DNA from: CAMYLR01 sp039588915
GTDB taxonomy: Bacteria > Gemmatimonadota > Gemmatimonadetes > JACCXV01 > JAHWKZ01
Assembly: GCA_039588915.1 (NCBI GenBank)
Contig: JBDGYV010000004.1
Location: forward strand, 39,903-103,902
Length of the DNA: 64,000 bases
Direction: 5' to 3'
A model generated the notes under the pieces. The model did not search any database, was not told the origin of the DNA, and worked only from the letters and a program-made list of their open reading frames with translations. Position numbers and translations under genes: made by a program. Positions 50,596 to 60,092 of this stretch are shown one piece after another (the stretch's first letter is position 1; each line of letters opens with the position of its first letter).

Positions 50596-51375
50596 ATGCT
50601 TTTGGTCGCGGACATCGGCAACTCGTCGACCGTGCTCGGGATTCGCGAAAGCGGTGGCGGGATCCTTCACCGCTGGCGGATCGCATCCGATCGTCGTCGC
50701 ACGCCTGACGAGGTGGGGGCGCTGCTTAGCACCCTGCTCCGCCAACCCGGGGACCGTGCGGACGCACCGGCGGCGGCCTGTCTGGCTTCGGTTGTGCCGC
50801 CACTCACGGCGGTTTTGGCCGAAGCGATCGAGACTCATCTCGGGATCAAGGCGCACGAATTTCGGTACGCGCCAACGCTAGGGATCCGGCTCGACGTTGA
50901 TGAGCCGGCCCAGGTTGGACCGGACAGAGTGGCCAACACACTGGGCGCCTATCTTGGCTACCCAGGATCCGCGATCGTGGTCGACTTCGGTACCGCTACC
51001 AACTTCGATGTCGTGTCCGCAGAAGGCGCGTTCTTGGGGGGCATCATCGCGCCCGGTATCGAGAGCGGGTTCGAAACGTTCACCGCCGCGACTGCGCTGC
51101 TGCCACGGATCGCGCGTGCGCACCCGGACTCGTTCATCGGCAAAACGACCGTTGCCAACGTTCAAATTGGGATTTACGGCGGAGCGGTGGCGATGGTCGA
51201 TGGGTTGGTCGCTCGGATCCGCGAGGAATGGGATCCGACGGCGCAGGTGATCGCAACCGGCGGATTGTCTGGCGTGGTTGGACCGGATTGCCGTTCGGTC
51301 GACATTATCGATCCCGACCTTACGCTGAAGGGGATTGGCTGGGGGTACGAGCGGCTCTCGCCAGCTACGGCGTAG
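50596..51375 (+). CDS. coaX: Type III pantothenate kinase
   Basis: A 259-residue ASKHA-fold kinase for the first step of CoA synthesis. ATP/phosphate loops LLVADIGNSSTVLGI and VDFGTATNFDVVSAEGAFLGG, and pantothenate-site GIESGFETFTAATALLPRI. ATG 50596 lies six bases after TATCTT (50584-50589), with no Shine-Dalgarno, suggesting a leaderless message in addition to read-through from birA. Its end overlaps the convergent flippase-like gene by 11 bases. Confidence 0.95.
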   Translation: MLLVADIGNSSTVLGIRESGGGILHRWRIASDRRRTPDEVGALLSTLLRQPGDRADAPAAACLASVVPPLTAVLAEAIETHLGIKAHEFRYAPTLGIRLDVDEPAQVGPDRVANTLGAYLGYPGSAIVVDFGTATNFDVVSAEGAFLGGIIAPGIESGFETFTAATALLPRIARAHPDSFIGKTTVANVQIGIYGGAVAMVDGLVARIREEWDPTAQVIATGGLSGVVGPDCRSVDIIDPDLTLKGIGWGYERLSPATA

Positions 51376-52357
51376 CCCGGTCAGCGCGCCGCCAAGCAGC
51401 ACCTTCGGACAGCTGCCAGCTAACCAACGCGGGCACACCGATGATAAGATCCCGGGCTCGAGTCGCCAGCGATACGGCCAACATCACGCCCGGTGGCAGC
51501 CCTAGCAACGCACCCAAAGCGATGTACCCGCCCTCCTGAACACCAAAGCCAAGCGGTACCAATTGAACAACCGCGAACATTAGCGCCAGGTTGAGGCTTC
51601 TCAGAACGACGGCTTCCAGCGGCGAAACGGGTTGCCCCATCAAATAGAGCGCCAGCCAGACTTCACCAGCGAGCAAGAGGTGGCCGGTGAGTTTCAGTAG
51701 ACCAGCGGCGACGACCCGGGGCACCTTGGCGTAGAGCGACTTGAGGACGGTTTCGATTTCCTCTGCGTTTTGCGCTAGACCGCGAACGTAGGCCTTCTCG
51801 CTCCGCTTGGCCGTGATCCTGGCCACGTACCCGATGATACCGGAGTGTTGCAGGTAGAGGATACCGGCGATCAACAAAGCGAACGCTGCGGTGCCGACGA
51901 TCGCCCAAAGCACCAATCGACCTTCAGCTTTCAGGAAAACAAGCGAACTGACGCCGATGAGGGCCACAAGAGCCAGAGCCAAACCGTTCACGGTCGTGTC
52001 GGCGACGACCGAAGCGGCCGCGTCGACACCCCGCACTCCGCGCTGCAGCATCATCCGTATTCTGACGAGTTTGCCGCCAAGCGCTCCTAATGGCAGCAAG
52101 CCCTCCATGGCAAAACCCACCCACATCGACCGTAGGACCGTCAGTAGGCGCGGTCTTGCATCGATCCGAAAGAGCAGCCACCACCCGACGCCGCTCAAGA
52201 CCACGTTTGGGATGTAGAACAGCGGCAGGAGGAGAATCCTCCAGCCCGCAGAAACGAGAAGCTCTGCGATCGTGCCAAAACCCTGCCACACGAGTAGGCC
52301 GATCAGTAATCCCAGGCCGACTAGGAACGTGATCGCGAACACAGTCCTTTTACTCAT
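51365..52357 (-). CDS. Flippase-like membrane protein (lysylphosphatidylglycerol synthase TM/HpnL type)
   Basis: A 330-residue membrane protein with about eight hydrophobic spans. It matches the UPF0104/HpnL pattern: GWWLLFRIDARPRLLTVLRSMWVGFAMEGLLPLG ... GGKLVR near the start and AVVQLVPLGFGVQEGGYIALGALLG in the C-terminal part. Proteins of this group move lipids or lipid-linked sugars; HpnL proteins serve hopanoid placement. Which lipid is unknown. ATG 52357 overlaps the CapA gene end by eight bases, so the two form an operon. Confidence 0.83.
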   Translation of the reverse strand: MSKRTVFAITFLVGLGLLIGLLVWQGFGTIAELLVSAGWRILLLPLFYIPNVVLSGVGWWLLFRIDARPRLLTVLRSMWVGFAMEGLLPLGALGGKLVRIRMMLQRGVRGVDAAASVVADTTVNGLALALVALIGVSSLVFLKAEGRLVLWAIVGTAAFALLIAGILYLQHSGIIGYVARITAKRSEKAYVRGLAQNAEEIETVLKSLYAKVPRVVAAGLLKLTGHLLLAGEVWLALYLMGQPVSPLEAVVLRSLNLALMFAVVQLVPLGFGVQEGGYIALGALLGLPPGVMLAVSLATRARDLIIGVPALVSWQLSEGAAWRRADRATP

Positions 52358-53474
52358 CGGCCTGCCGTGAAGACGTTGCCTTTGGTAGGAGGCCCAACCG
52401 GAGCAGAATCGAGTAGGCGACGATCTTCAAGTCCTGCTTCCGGATCCCGGACAACACCCGGATCAAACTCAGCAGCCCCTGTTGTCGAAGCACCATCCGC
52501 AGGATGTTGCTCGATTTTTTGGAAACGCCGATGGCCTGCGCATAGAACAGCCTCCGGTGTTCGGCAGGATCTTCCAGGGGTCGAGAGATCGCCGCCATTT
52601 TCTCCAAGAAATCTCGACATTCTCCTGTTGTGGGCGATCGAAGTCCGGAGTTGTCCGAGTAGACCGGGATGATTTCGTAGTTGAGAGCGTCACTTCCACC
52701 CAACTCGATCGATACCAAGCAGGTTCGGTTTAGGGAACCTGGCTTAATAAACTGGGCTACTTGGGAGATGTTGGCGAGTTCATGCTCGTCGGTGTGGAAT
52801 ACGAAGTTCCCTAGGCTGTAGAAAACGTGGGCATCGGCATAGCGCTCATGTCCCTGGACGACGTGTGGGTGAGATCCGACGACCAAATCGACGCCTGCGT
52901 CCACCAAACGGTGAGCGAGCTTCACGCTGTCGGGAGACGGATAATCGATGAACTCATAATTCCAGTGTGGGCAGGCGATAACAAAGCGGTTCTCGTCTTT
53001 TGCACGTCGTATCGTCACCTCGAGTTTGCGGAACCGGTCGGGAGCGGCTCCAGCCCTGGACGACCTGGCATGGTACCAGCGTGATAAACCGATAAACGCG
53101 AGGTTCCGCTCGGGCCGGTCGAGAAGCAGTGGCTTCAACGCCGCCTCCTCATCGAATCCAGCCCCAAAGTACGCCTTGTTCTGGGACGTCAGGAACTCAA
53201 CGGTATCGCTGAGCCCTGTGTCGCCGTAATCGAGGATGTGGTTATTGGCTAGGGAGAAGACGTCAAATGCATCCAGAATCTGGCTGCTCCGAGGAGGGGC
53301 TTTCATGTTGATCGGGTGGTGGGGGGCTTTTTGCTCCGAGAATGTCAGCGGCGACTCGAGATTGGCGATTCGCAGGTCCGCGTTGGCGAGAAGCTCCCTG
53401 ATCCGAGGGTCAATCTTAAAGCTGTCGGTATCGATGTTGGCCAGGCATAGGTCACCGACGAAAAGAAGTCGCAC
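52350..53474 (-). CDS. CapA-family (poly-gamma-glutamate synthesis-type) metallophosphatase-like protein
   Basis: A 374-residue protein of the CapA/PgsA family, a calcineurin-like metal fold used in capsule or polymer export. Metal-site motifs in order: LLFVGDLCLAN, DLRIANLESPL, FSLANNHILDYGD, VGSHPHVVQGHERY and FYSLGNFVF. GTG 53474 has GGAGG seven bases upstream; the frame is open further but without ribosome site. No N-terminal membrane span is seen, unlike classical PgsA. The partner flippase-like gene overlaps its end; together they suggest surface-polymer handling, but ligases for a polymer are not present here. Confidence 0.85.
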   Translation of the reverse strand: MRLLFVGDLCLANIDTDSFKIDPRIRELLANADLRIANLESPLTFSEQKAPHHPINMKAPPRSSQILDAFDVFSLANNHILDYGDTGLSDTVEFLTSQNKAYFGAGFDEEAALKPLLLDRPERNLAFIGLSRWYHARSSRAGAAPDRFRKLEVTIRRAKDENRFVIACPHWNYEFIDYPSPDSVKLAHRLVDAGVDLVVGSHPHVVQGHERYADAHVFYSLGNFVFHTDEHELANISQVAQFIKPGSLNRTCLVSIELGGSDALNYEIIPVYSDNSGLRSPTTGECRDFLEKMAAISRPLEDPAEHRRLFYAQAIGVSKKSSNILRMVLRQQGLLSLIRVLSGIRKQDLKIVAYSILLRLGLLPKATSSRQADE

Positions 53475-53526
53475 GGACGAGCCTCCGGGGTCTAGGGAGT
53501 GGCAGAACCTGTCACGATGGTGGAGG

Positions 53527-53555
53527 ACGATACAACTGCCAGATCGGCAGAACAA
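53527..53555 (-). promoter_or_regulatory. Candidate promoter for the capA-like operon
   Basis: On the minus strand TTGTTC (53555-53550), 17-base spacer, TATCGT (53532-53527). A 5-bp inverted repeat CTGCC-N5-GGCAG (53536-53550) lies in the spacer. Its -35 lies five bases from the -35 of the divergent groE promoter. Confidence 0.4.
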
Positions 53556-53560
53556 CGGGC

Positions 53561-53589
53561 TTGACACCAAGGTGCGAGTCTGCTAAGCT
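53561..53589 (+). promoter_or_regulatory. groESL promoter
   Basis: TTGACA at 53561-53566, 17-base spacer, TAAGCT at 53584-53589, immediately before the CIRCE operator. The -10 has the TAnnnT form used elsewhere here. Confidence 0.75.
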
Positions 53590-53592
53590 TTG

Positions 53593-53619
53593 TTAGCACT
53601 CTCAAGTGACGAGTGCTAA
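53593..53619. promoter_or_regulatory. CIRCE operator (HrcA binding site)
   Basis: TTAGCACTC, nine bases, GAGTGCTAA: an exact match to the CIRCE consensus with both 9-bp arms perfect. It overlaps the expected start of transcription, so the HrcA repressor should hold groESL down until heat stress. hrcA is not in this window. Confidence 0.97.
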
Positions 53620-53687
53620 GAACGCTCGTCGCGTACCTCATTCCACAACAAGAGCACAGCAACCCGTCTGGGGAGGATTGTACAGAA

Positions 53688-53978
53688 ATGGGCAGTAATC
53701 TCAATCCACTGGCTGATCGCGTGGTTATCAAGCCACTCGAGGAGAAAGAGACACAGAAGGGCGGCATCATCATCCCTGACACGGCAAAGGAGAAGCCGCA
53801 CGAAGGAAAAGTTGTCGCGGTTGGCCCGGGCAAGTTCGCCGATAACGGGGAGCGGATCACGCCCGAAGTGAAAAAGGGTGATCGTGTCTTGTACAGCAAG
53901 TACGCCGGGACCGAAGTCACGGTGGACGGCGAAGAGCTTCTGATCATCAAGGACAGCGACATCCTGGCCACGCTTTAG
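53688..53978 (+). CDS. groES: Co-chaperonin GroES
   Basis: A 96-residue 10-kDa chaperonin that caps GroEL. Full-length pattern: NPLADRVVIKPLEEKETQKGG, the mobile-loop GGIIIPDTAKEKPHEGKVVAVGPG and YSKYAGTEVTVDGEELLII. GGGAGG lies 11 bases before ATG 53688, slightly far. First gene of a CIRCE-controlled operon; groEL follows after 50 bases. Confidence 0.97.
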   Translation: MGSNLNPLADRVVIKPLEEKETQKGGIIIPDTAKEKPHEGKVVAVGPGKFADNGERITPEVKKGDRVLYSKYAGTEVTVDGEELLIIKDSDILATL

Positions 53979-54028
53979 AGCGCGGCCGGTAGTCAATCAT
54001 GATTCTCTATTAGGAGGCACTGAAGAAT

Positions 54029-55654
<1,626 letters not shown>

Positions 55655-55680
55655 GCCGACTCTTCCAAGCCGGTAAGGGG

Positions 55681-55710
55681 AACGGGGGGCAGCGATGTCC
55701 CCCGTTTTTC
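55681..55710 (+). terminator. Intrinsic terminator of groESL
   Basis: Stem ACGGGGG (55682-55688) with CCCCCGT (55699-55705), extendable by one A-T pair, 10-base loop, then a run of five T ending 55709. Confidence 0.88.
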
Positions 55711-55780
55711 GTTGGTGCAGGTGGGCAATTAGACGCTGGCGCGGGTATATTTCATGCGTGTTCTAGACTGTCGTTCTCGT

Positions 55781-56157
55781 GGGGGCGAAAGGCTTCGACG
55801 GGGAAGGATGAGGTAGAGACAGCAGGTCGTGCAGCTCAGGTCCTCACGTTAAACGGTCCTGGGAAACTGATAGCTGCGAACGATAACTTCGCGCTGGCTG
55901 CGTAAGGAAACTGCGTAGCCCGATCCGCTCCTGACCGCCGCTCACCGGTGGGGGATGGATCGTCACTTTAGTGAGCTGGCTGCATCATGTGCCTTCTGTG
56001 ATGTGGCAAGACGTGGGCTTCGGTCCGCATGGAGGCTTGCCCAGCGGCTAGCGTGTCGGCGGTAGGCCGTTCGGGGACACAAATCAGCTGACTAAGCCTG
56101 TAGCGGTTTCTATTGCACCTCTCTCGGACGTGGGTTCGAATCCCACCGCCTCCACCA
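55781..56157 (+). ncRNA. ssrA: Transfer-messenger RNA (tmRNA), one-piece
   Basis: About 377 bases. The tRNA-like ends pair as GGGGGCG (55781-55787) with CGCCTCC (56147-56153), include the G3-U70 wobble that alanyl-tRNA synthetase needs, and finish with encoded CCA (56155-56157). The T-arm GTGGG/CCCAC with TTCGAAT is intact, as is the conserved 5' segment CTTCGACGGGG. The tag reading frame runs from the resume codon GCT at 55873 to TAA at 55903-55905 and gives AANDNFALAA. The molecule is continuous, unlike the two-piece forms of alphaproteobacteria and cyanobacteria. It rescues stalled ribosomes with SmpB, whose gene is not here. TAGACT at 55764-55769 is a -10-like box upstream. Confidence 0.97.
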
Positions 56158-56166
56158 GAGCGATCC

Positions 56167-56199
56167 ACGGGCCTCGGTCTCCTGCCGGGGCCCGTTTTT
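56167..56199 (+). terminator. Intrinsic terminator of tmRNA
   Basis: Eleven-base-pair stem (56167-56177 with 56185-56195, one G-T pair), seven-base loop, then TTTTT (56195-56199). Confidence 0.88.
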
Positions 56200-56219
56200 G
56201 TATCATTCGGGACAATCGG

Positions 56220-56483
56220 ATGATGACTTCAAAGATGATCATGCTCGCTGCCATGCCCCTCGCCATCGCGGGCGCTTCGCCTCGGGCCGCGTCGTGGCAT
56301 ACGCCCGATGAGGTGCTTCCCTTGGTACCCGACTTCGAGCTCGACGGAGAAATCGGCGAGTGGAGGGAGCTGCCGGTCCGATACGGTGCAGCTGACCGTC
56401 GCTACGATGTCTGCGCCGTCAAGTCGCCGGTACCAGAGCCAGCCAAAGGACTCTGGTTGGATTGGGTGGATCCCTGGGAATGA
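56220..56483 (+). CDS. Short exported ORF, probably a truncated sugar-binding-type protein
   Basis: An 87-codon frame with a signal peptide (MIMLAAMPLAIAGASPRAASW) and a segment VPDFELDGEIGEWRELP. The x-L-D-G-x-x-x-E-W pattern is the usual opening of CBM9/DOMON-like substrate-binding domains, which are much longer; here the chain stops about 45 residues later at WVDPWE. It may be a degraded gene or a small real protein. There is no convincing ribosome site. The lgt start follows 35 bases on. Confidence 0.42.
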   Translation: MMTSKMIMLAAMPLAIAGASPRAASWHTPDEVLPLVPDFELDGEIGEWRELPVRYGAADRRYDVCAVKSPVPEPAKGLWLDWVDPWE

Positions 56484-56518
56484 CGCAACCGCCTCGCGTC
56501 GTCTTATATTGATTGCAG

Positions 56519-57301
56519 ATGTACCCGATTCTCTTCCGCGTCGGCGACTTCACCGTGACTTCGTACGGGGTCATGCTGGTGGTCGCGTTTATCGGCGCCG
56601 GGCTCATCGTGGCGAAGGAGTTCCGTCGTCGCGGCTGGGATCCGTCGGCGGCCCAGGATATCGTGCTGGCCGCGATGGTGGGCGGTGTGGTGGGCTCCAA
56701 GCTCTACTGGGCATTCGCCCAGGGCGGAGAGTTGGCCCAGGATCCGTTCGGCACGCTGTTCAGCCGCGGTGGGTTCACGTTCTATGGCGGGCTGATTGGC
56801 GGTATTCTGGCCGTTCTGGGATGGCTGGCTTGGAAGAAGTACCCGCTCCGCCAGGCAGTCGACGCGTGCGCGGTGGCGGTTCCGGTTGGGTATATGTTGG
56901 GCCGCGTCGGGTGTTTTCTCGTCGGCGACGACTATGGCTATCCGACCGATGTGCCCTGGGCGGTGGCGTTCCCCGAAGGGAGCCCGCCGACGGACGTGCC
57001 CGTCCACCCGACCCAGATCTACGAAATTGTGCTGACCCTGCCGATCTTCGGATTCCTGATGTGGTTACGGAAGAGAAACCTCTCCGATGGGATGGTGTTC
57101 TTCGCTTTCCTGGTGTTGGCGGGTATCGAGCGATTTGGGATCGAGTTCTACCGCGTCAACCCCGAGGTCGCCTTCGGTTTGACCGATGCTCAATTCGTCT
57201 CGCTCGGTCTGATCGCGTCAGGTCTGATCGGGATGACTTGGGTCCGGCGTAACCCGGCCCGGAGTGCCGCCAAGGCGGCTCCTGCGCCCACCCCAGCCTG
57301 A
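56519..57301 (+). CDS. lgt: Prolipoprotein diacylglyceryl transferase
   Basis: A 260-residue inner-membrane enzyme that transfers diacylglycerol to the lipobox cysteine, serving the many lipoproteins in this window. About seven spans. Signature GGFTFYGGLIGG (with the usual His/Tyr-Gly region) and YMLGRVGCFLVGDDYG, matching the GRxGCF-type catalytic segment, then VHPTQIYE near 165. ATG 56519 starts the protein at MYPILFRVGDF. TATATT (56505-56510) lies eight bases upstream and there is no Shine-Dalgarno, suggesting a leaderless mRNA. Confidence 0.96.
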   Translation: MYPILFRVGDFTVTSYGVMLVVAFIGAGLIVAKEFRRRGWDPSAAQDIVLAAMVGGVVGSKLYWAFAQGGELAQDPFGTLFSRGGFTFYGGLIGGILAVLGWLAWKKYPLRQAVDACAVAVPVGYMLGRVGCFLVGDDYGYPTDVPWAVAFPEGSPPTDVPVHPTQIYEIVLTLPIFGFLMWLRKRNLSDGMVFFAFLVLAGIERFGIEFYRVNPEVAFGLTDAQFVSLGLIASGLIGMTWVRRNPARSAAKAAPAPTPA

Positions 57302-57317
57302 ACCGAAGTCGAGCCGC

Positions 57318-58334
57318 CTAGAATACTTTCAGATTGATGTACTTCCGGGGGTTCTCCTGGATGTCCGTCATCAGCGACTGGCTATCGATGACGAACTTGT
57401 CGATGCGTTCATACAGCGTGGGGTCGCGGATTAGACGCGCGACTGTACCCTCGCCTTCGTGCATCTCGGCGATCAGCTGTTCGCCCTGACGAACGGTCTG
57501 CACCAATCGGTCGTACAACTCCGGGTCCTGAACCATCTTGCCGAGTGTGCCTTCGCCTTCGCGGATGCTAGTCGTGAGCGCCTGCAGGTCAGCGGTGGTC
57601 ACGACCAGCTGATCGTAGAGCCGCGGATCGTTGAGCAGCGCCGACAGCGTGCCGTCACCGGTTTGGGCTTTGTCGAGGAGCGTCGATCCGCGCTGCGAGA
57701 GGCTGAGCCACTCCTCGTACAGTTGCGGATCGTGGATAAGCCGCCCCAGCGTGCCTTCACCGGTGTTAATGCTGGCGATCAATTGACGTGTTCCTTCAAG
57801 TGATCCGACTAGCTCTTCTACGCCTTCAGCGGCGCGAGCGATCAATCCCTCGTAGTCGATCGGCGCATCGTTCAGGACGATGTCGGCCTCCTGGAGAATG
57901 GGTTGGCGCGGGTCGCCGACTTCGATGTCGAGGTACTTGTCGCCTAGCAAGCCGACGGTCCCGATCTTGATACGCGACGAGCGCGTCACCTTGTCCTGAA
58001 CCGAGCGGTCGACGTCGAACCCGATGATCACCGCCCGCTCGCCGAGCGAATCACCGTACGCGGCCAGCAGCCGTCGATCCAGGCTGTCGCGGTTGGTCGA
58101 GTCGATGAATCCGACCGTACGGACGGATCCAACCCCGACTCCGGCGAGTCTCACCGGGGCCCCTTTTTGTAGTCCGGAGACGCCCGGCATCAGCGTGTAC
58201 AGCGTGTATTTGTCGGCGAACACACCGGCCCGGCCACCGAGCGTAAAAAAAGCCACTAGGAACAGGGCCAGCGCGACGACGACCAAAATGCCGACCTTGA
58301 GCTCGGACCAAGTGAGGAACTGCGAACGCCTCAC
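57318..58334 (-). CDS. mlaD: MlaD-type MCE-domain lipid transport protein with four 34-residue repeats
   Basis: A 338-residue periplasmic lipid-binding subunit. One N-terminal span (KVGILVVVALALFLVAFFTLG), MCE domain about 38-140 (LMPGVSGLQKGAPVRLAGV, TVGLLGDKYLDIEVG), then a helical needle-like part. That part holds four repeats of the form G-[ED]-G-T-x3-[LM]-x2-D-P-x-L-Y, starting at residues 192, 226, 260 and 294, an exact 34-residue period. A final NPRKYINLKVF resembles the usual MCE tail. GTG 58334 overlaps the stop of the ATPase gene (GTGA). It is the third gene of an mlaE-F-D operon; mlaC and mlaB are absent. Confidence 0.92.
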   Translation of the reverse strand: MRRSQFLTWSELKVGILVVVALALFLVAFFTLGGRAGVFADKYTLYTLMPGVSGLQKGAPVRLAGVGVGSVRTVGFIDSTNRDSLDRRLLAAYGDSLGERAVIIGFDVDRSVQDKVTRSSRIKIGTVGLLGDKYLDIEVGDPRQPILQEADIVLNDAPIDYEGLIARAAEGVEELVGSLEGTRQLIASINTGEGTLGRLIHDPQLYEEWLSLSQRGSTLLDKAQTGDGTLSALLNDPRLYDQLVVTTADLQALTTSIREGEGTLGKMVQDPELYDRLVQTVRQGEQLIAEMHEGEGTVARLIRDPTLYERIDKFVIDSQSLMTDIQENPRKYINLKVF

Positions 58335-59185
58335 GCGCCGGCCATCCTAGCATCGATAAACAAACGTACGTCTGGGTTGTCGGTTGCCAGCACTTCTTCG
58401 CCGTTGCCCTCGAAGATGATGTCGCCGTCCTTCAGCATCGCGAAACGATCTCCGACCGCCAGCGCGGCCCCGATATCGTGCGTCACGACGATGCTCGCGA
58501 CAGCTTCTTGATCGCGCAACTTGTTGATCAGTGCGGTGATCGTATCCGCGGTGATGGGGTCGAGACCGGTGGTCGGCTCATCGTAAAGCACGATCCTGGG
58601 GCTCCCCATGATCGCCCTCGCGAGTGCGACCCGCTTGCGCATTCCACCCGATAGCTCAGCTGGCATCAGGCCGGCCACCTTTGGCTCGAGATCGACGAAC
58701 GAGAGCTTTTCCTCGACCACGCGGATGACCTCTTCCTCCTCGTGGCCCTTCTCCTCGTGCAGCCGAAAAGCCAAGTTGTCACCCACCGTCAACGAGTCAA
58801 AGAGCGCTCCGCCTTGGAAGACCATTCCGATCTGGCGGCGCACCTGGTCGAGAACCTCTTGCGATGAGTAGGTGACGTTAACGCCGTGGACGTAGACCCG
58901 CCCCGAATCGGGCTCGAGCAGGCCCAAGATGATGCGCAGGATGGTGCTCTTGCCTTGACCGGAGCCGCCCATGACGACGAGGGTCTCGCCGCGGTCGACC
59001 TCGAGCCAGATACCGTCGAGAACGTTGTTCTCACTAAACGACAAGTGAACGTCCTCGAGATCGATCATCCGATTCTCTGGATCGGGCGGTCGGTCCCGCC
59101 CAGACGTGGGACGCGGTTGCCACCGGGGGTCGGGCCCAAGCTCCCGAGGATCGTTGGACCTGTGCTTGTTGCGACGGCGAAACAT
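58331..59185 (-). CDS. mlaF: MlaF-type ABC ATPase
   Basis: A 284-residue ATP-binding subunit driving phospholipid transport between membranes. Walker A GGSGQGKST (about residues 73-81), Q-loop VFQGGALF, signature ELSGGMRKRVALARA, Walker B RIVLYDEPTTGLDP and the switch histidine VVTHD. A 39-residue polar, Arg/Pro-rich extension precedes the usual start MIDLEDVHLSF; ATG 59185 is used because AGGA lies upstream, but the internal Met is possible. Co-directional and overlapping with mlaD. Confidence 0.93.
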   Translation of the reverse strand: MFRRRNKHRSNDPRELGPDPRWQPRPTSGRDRPPDPENRMIDLEDVHLSFSENNVLDGIWLEVDRGETLVVMGGSGQGKSTILRIILGLLEPDSGRVYVHGVNVTYSSQEVLDQVRRQIGMVFQGGALFDSLTVGDNLAFRLHEEKGHEEEEVIRVVEEKLSFVDLEPKVAGLMPAELSGGMRKRVALARAIMGSPRIVLYDEPTTGLDPITADTITALINKLRDQEAVASIVVTHDIGAALAVGDRFAMLKDGDIIFEGNGEEVLATDNPDVRLFIDARMAGA

Positions 59186-59241
59186 CAGGTGGTTCCTAAT
59201 CTATCGCGGTAGTCGAGTTGGAGCGCCATTTCACCGGTTCG

Positions 59242-60021
59242 TTAATGTCCGAAGATCTCGATGAACAATTTTGTGAGAAAGAAATCCGAGGCCAGGACAA
59301 GTACTGACGCGACGACGACAGCTTGCGTGGTCGAGCGACCCACACCCGCGGTCCCGCCGGTGGTTCTCAATCCCATGTAGCAGGCCACGATCGTGATAAT
59401 GAAGCCAAACACGAAGGGTTTGGCTAGCCCGGTGAACAAATCGCTGAAAAACAGCCCGTTCAGGGCTGAGTTCCAATAGGTCGAGAAGCCTTGGTTGAGC
59501 GTCAGCCAGGCGATCAGCTGTCCGCCGAAAATGGCGATCGTGTCGGTGACCAAGGTAAGGGCCGGCAACATCACCAACCCAGCCTGGACACGTGGCTTGA
59601 CCAGCTTCTTGATCGGATCGGTGCCCATCGCTTCGAGCGCATCGATCTGCTCGCTGACGCGCATCGAGCCCAACTCGGCGGCGATGCCGGACCCTACCCG
59701 CCCGGCGACCATGAGCGCAGTCAGCACCGGTCCCAGCTCGCGAACCACCGACGCGCTGACGAGCTGGCCAACAAAGAGCGAGGCCCCAAAATCGGAGAGC
59801 TGGACCGACGATTGGAGCGCGAGCACCATGCCGGTGAAGATTCCCGTCAACGAGACGATGATCAGCGACTGGACGCCGATGACGTCCATCTGGACCCAGG
59901 TATCACGCCAGTAGAACGGTGGTCGAACAAACGCCGAGACGGTGCGGCCGATGAGAATCGAGAGGTTCTGGATTTCCTCGAGCGCCGTCTTGATCGGCCG
60001 TGTGAGCGTGGCGGTCGTCAC
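59242..60021 (-). CDS. mlaE: MlaE-type ABC permease
   Basis: A 259-residue permease. The MlaE domain reads IIVSLTGIFTGMVLALQSSVQLSDFG ... ELGPVLTALMVAGRVGSGIAAELGSMRVSEQIDALEAMG, and five to six spans follow to the C-terminus. GTG 60021 starts the gene, about 70 bases from the divergent rph start; promoters of both must lie in this short gap or inside the genes. First gene of mlaE-F-D. Confidence 0.93.
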   Translation of the reverse strand: MTTATLTRPIKTALEEIQNLSILIGRTVSAFVRPPFYWRDTWVQMDVIGVQSLIIVSLTGIFTGMVLALQSSVQLSDFGASLFVGQLVSASVVRELGPVLTALMVAGRVGSGIAAELGSMRVSEQIDALEAMGTDPIKKLVKPRVQAGLVMLPALTLVTDTIAIFGGQLIAWLTLNQGFSTYWNSALNGLFFSDLFTGLAKPFVFGFIITIVACYMGLRTTGGTAGVGRSTTQAVVVASVLVLASDFFLTKLFIEIFGH

Positions 60022-60092
60022 GGCGTGCGAACCTACGAGCCCAGCGGGGCGTGTCGCAAGCGGGGTTGGGCGGGGCTGCCCGGGGGAATAAC

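Noticed and set aside
56130..56157. Separate tRNA gene
   Set aside because: The T-arm and CCA belong to the 3' part of tmRNA; there is no D-arm or anticodon arm next to it.
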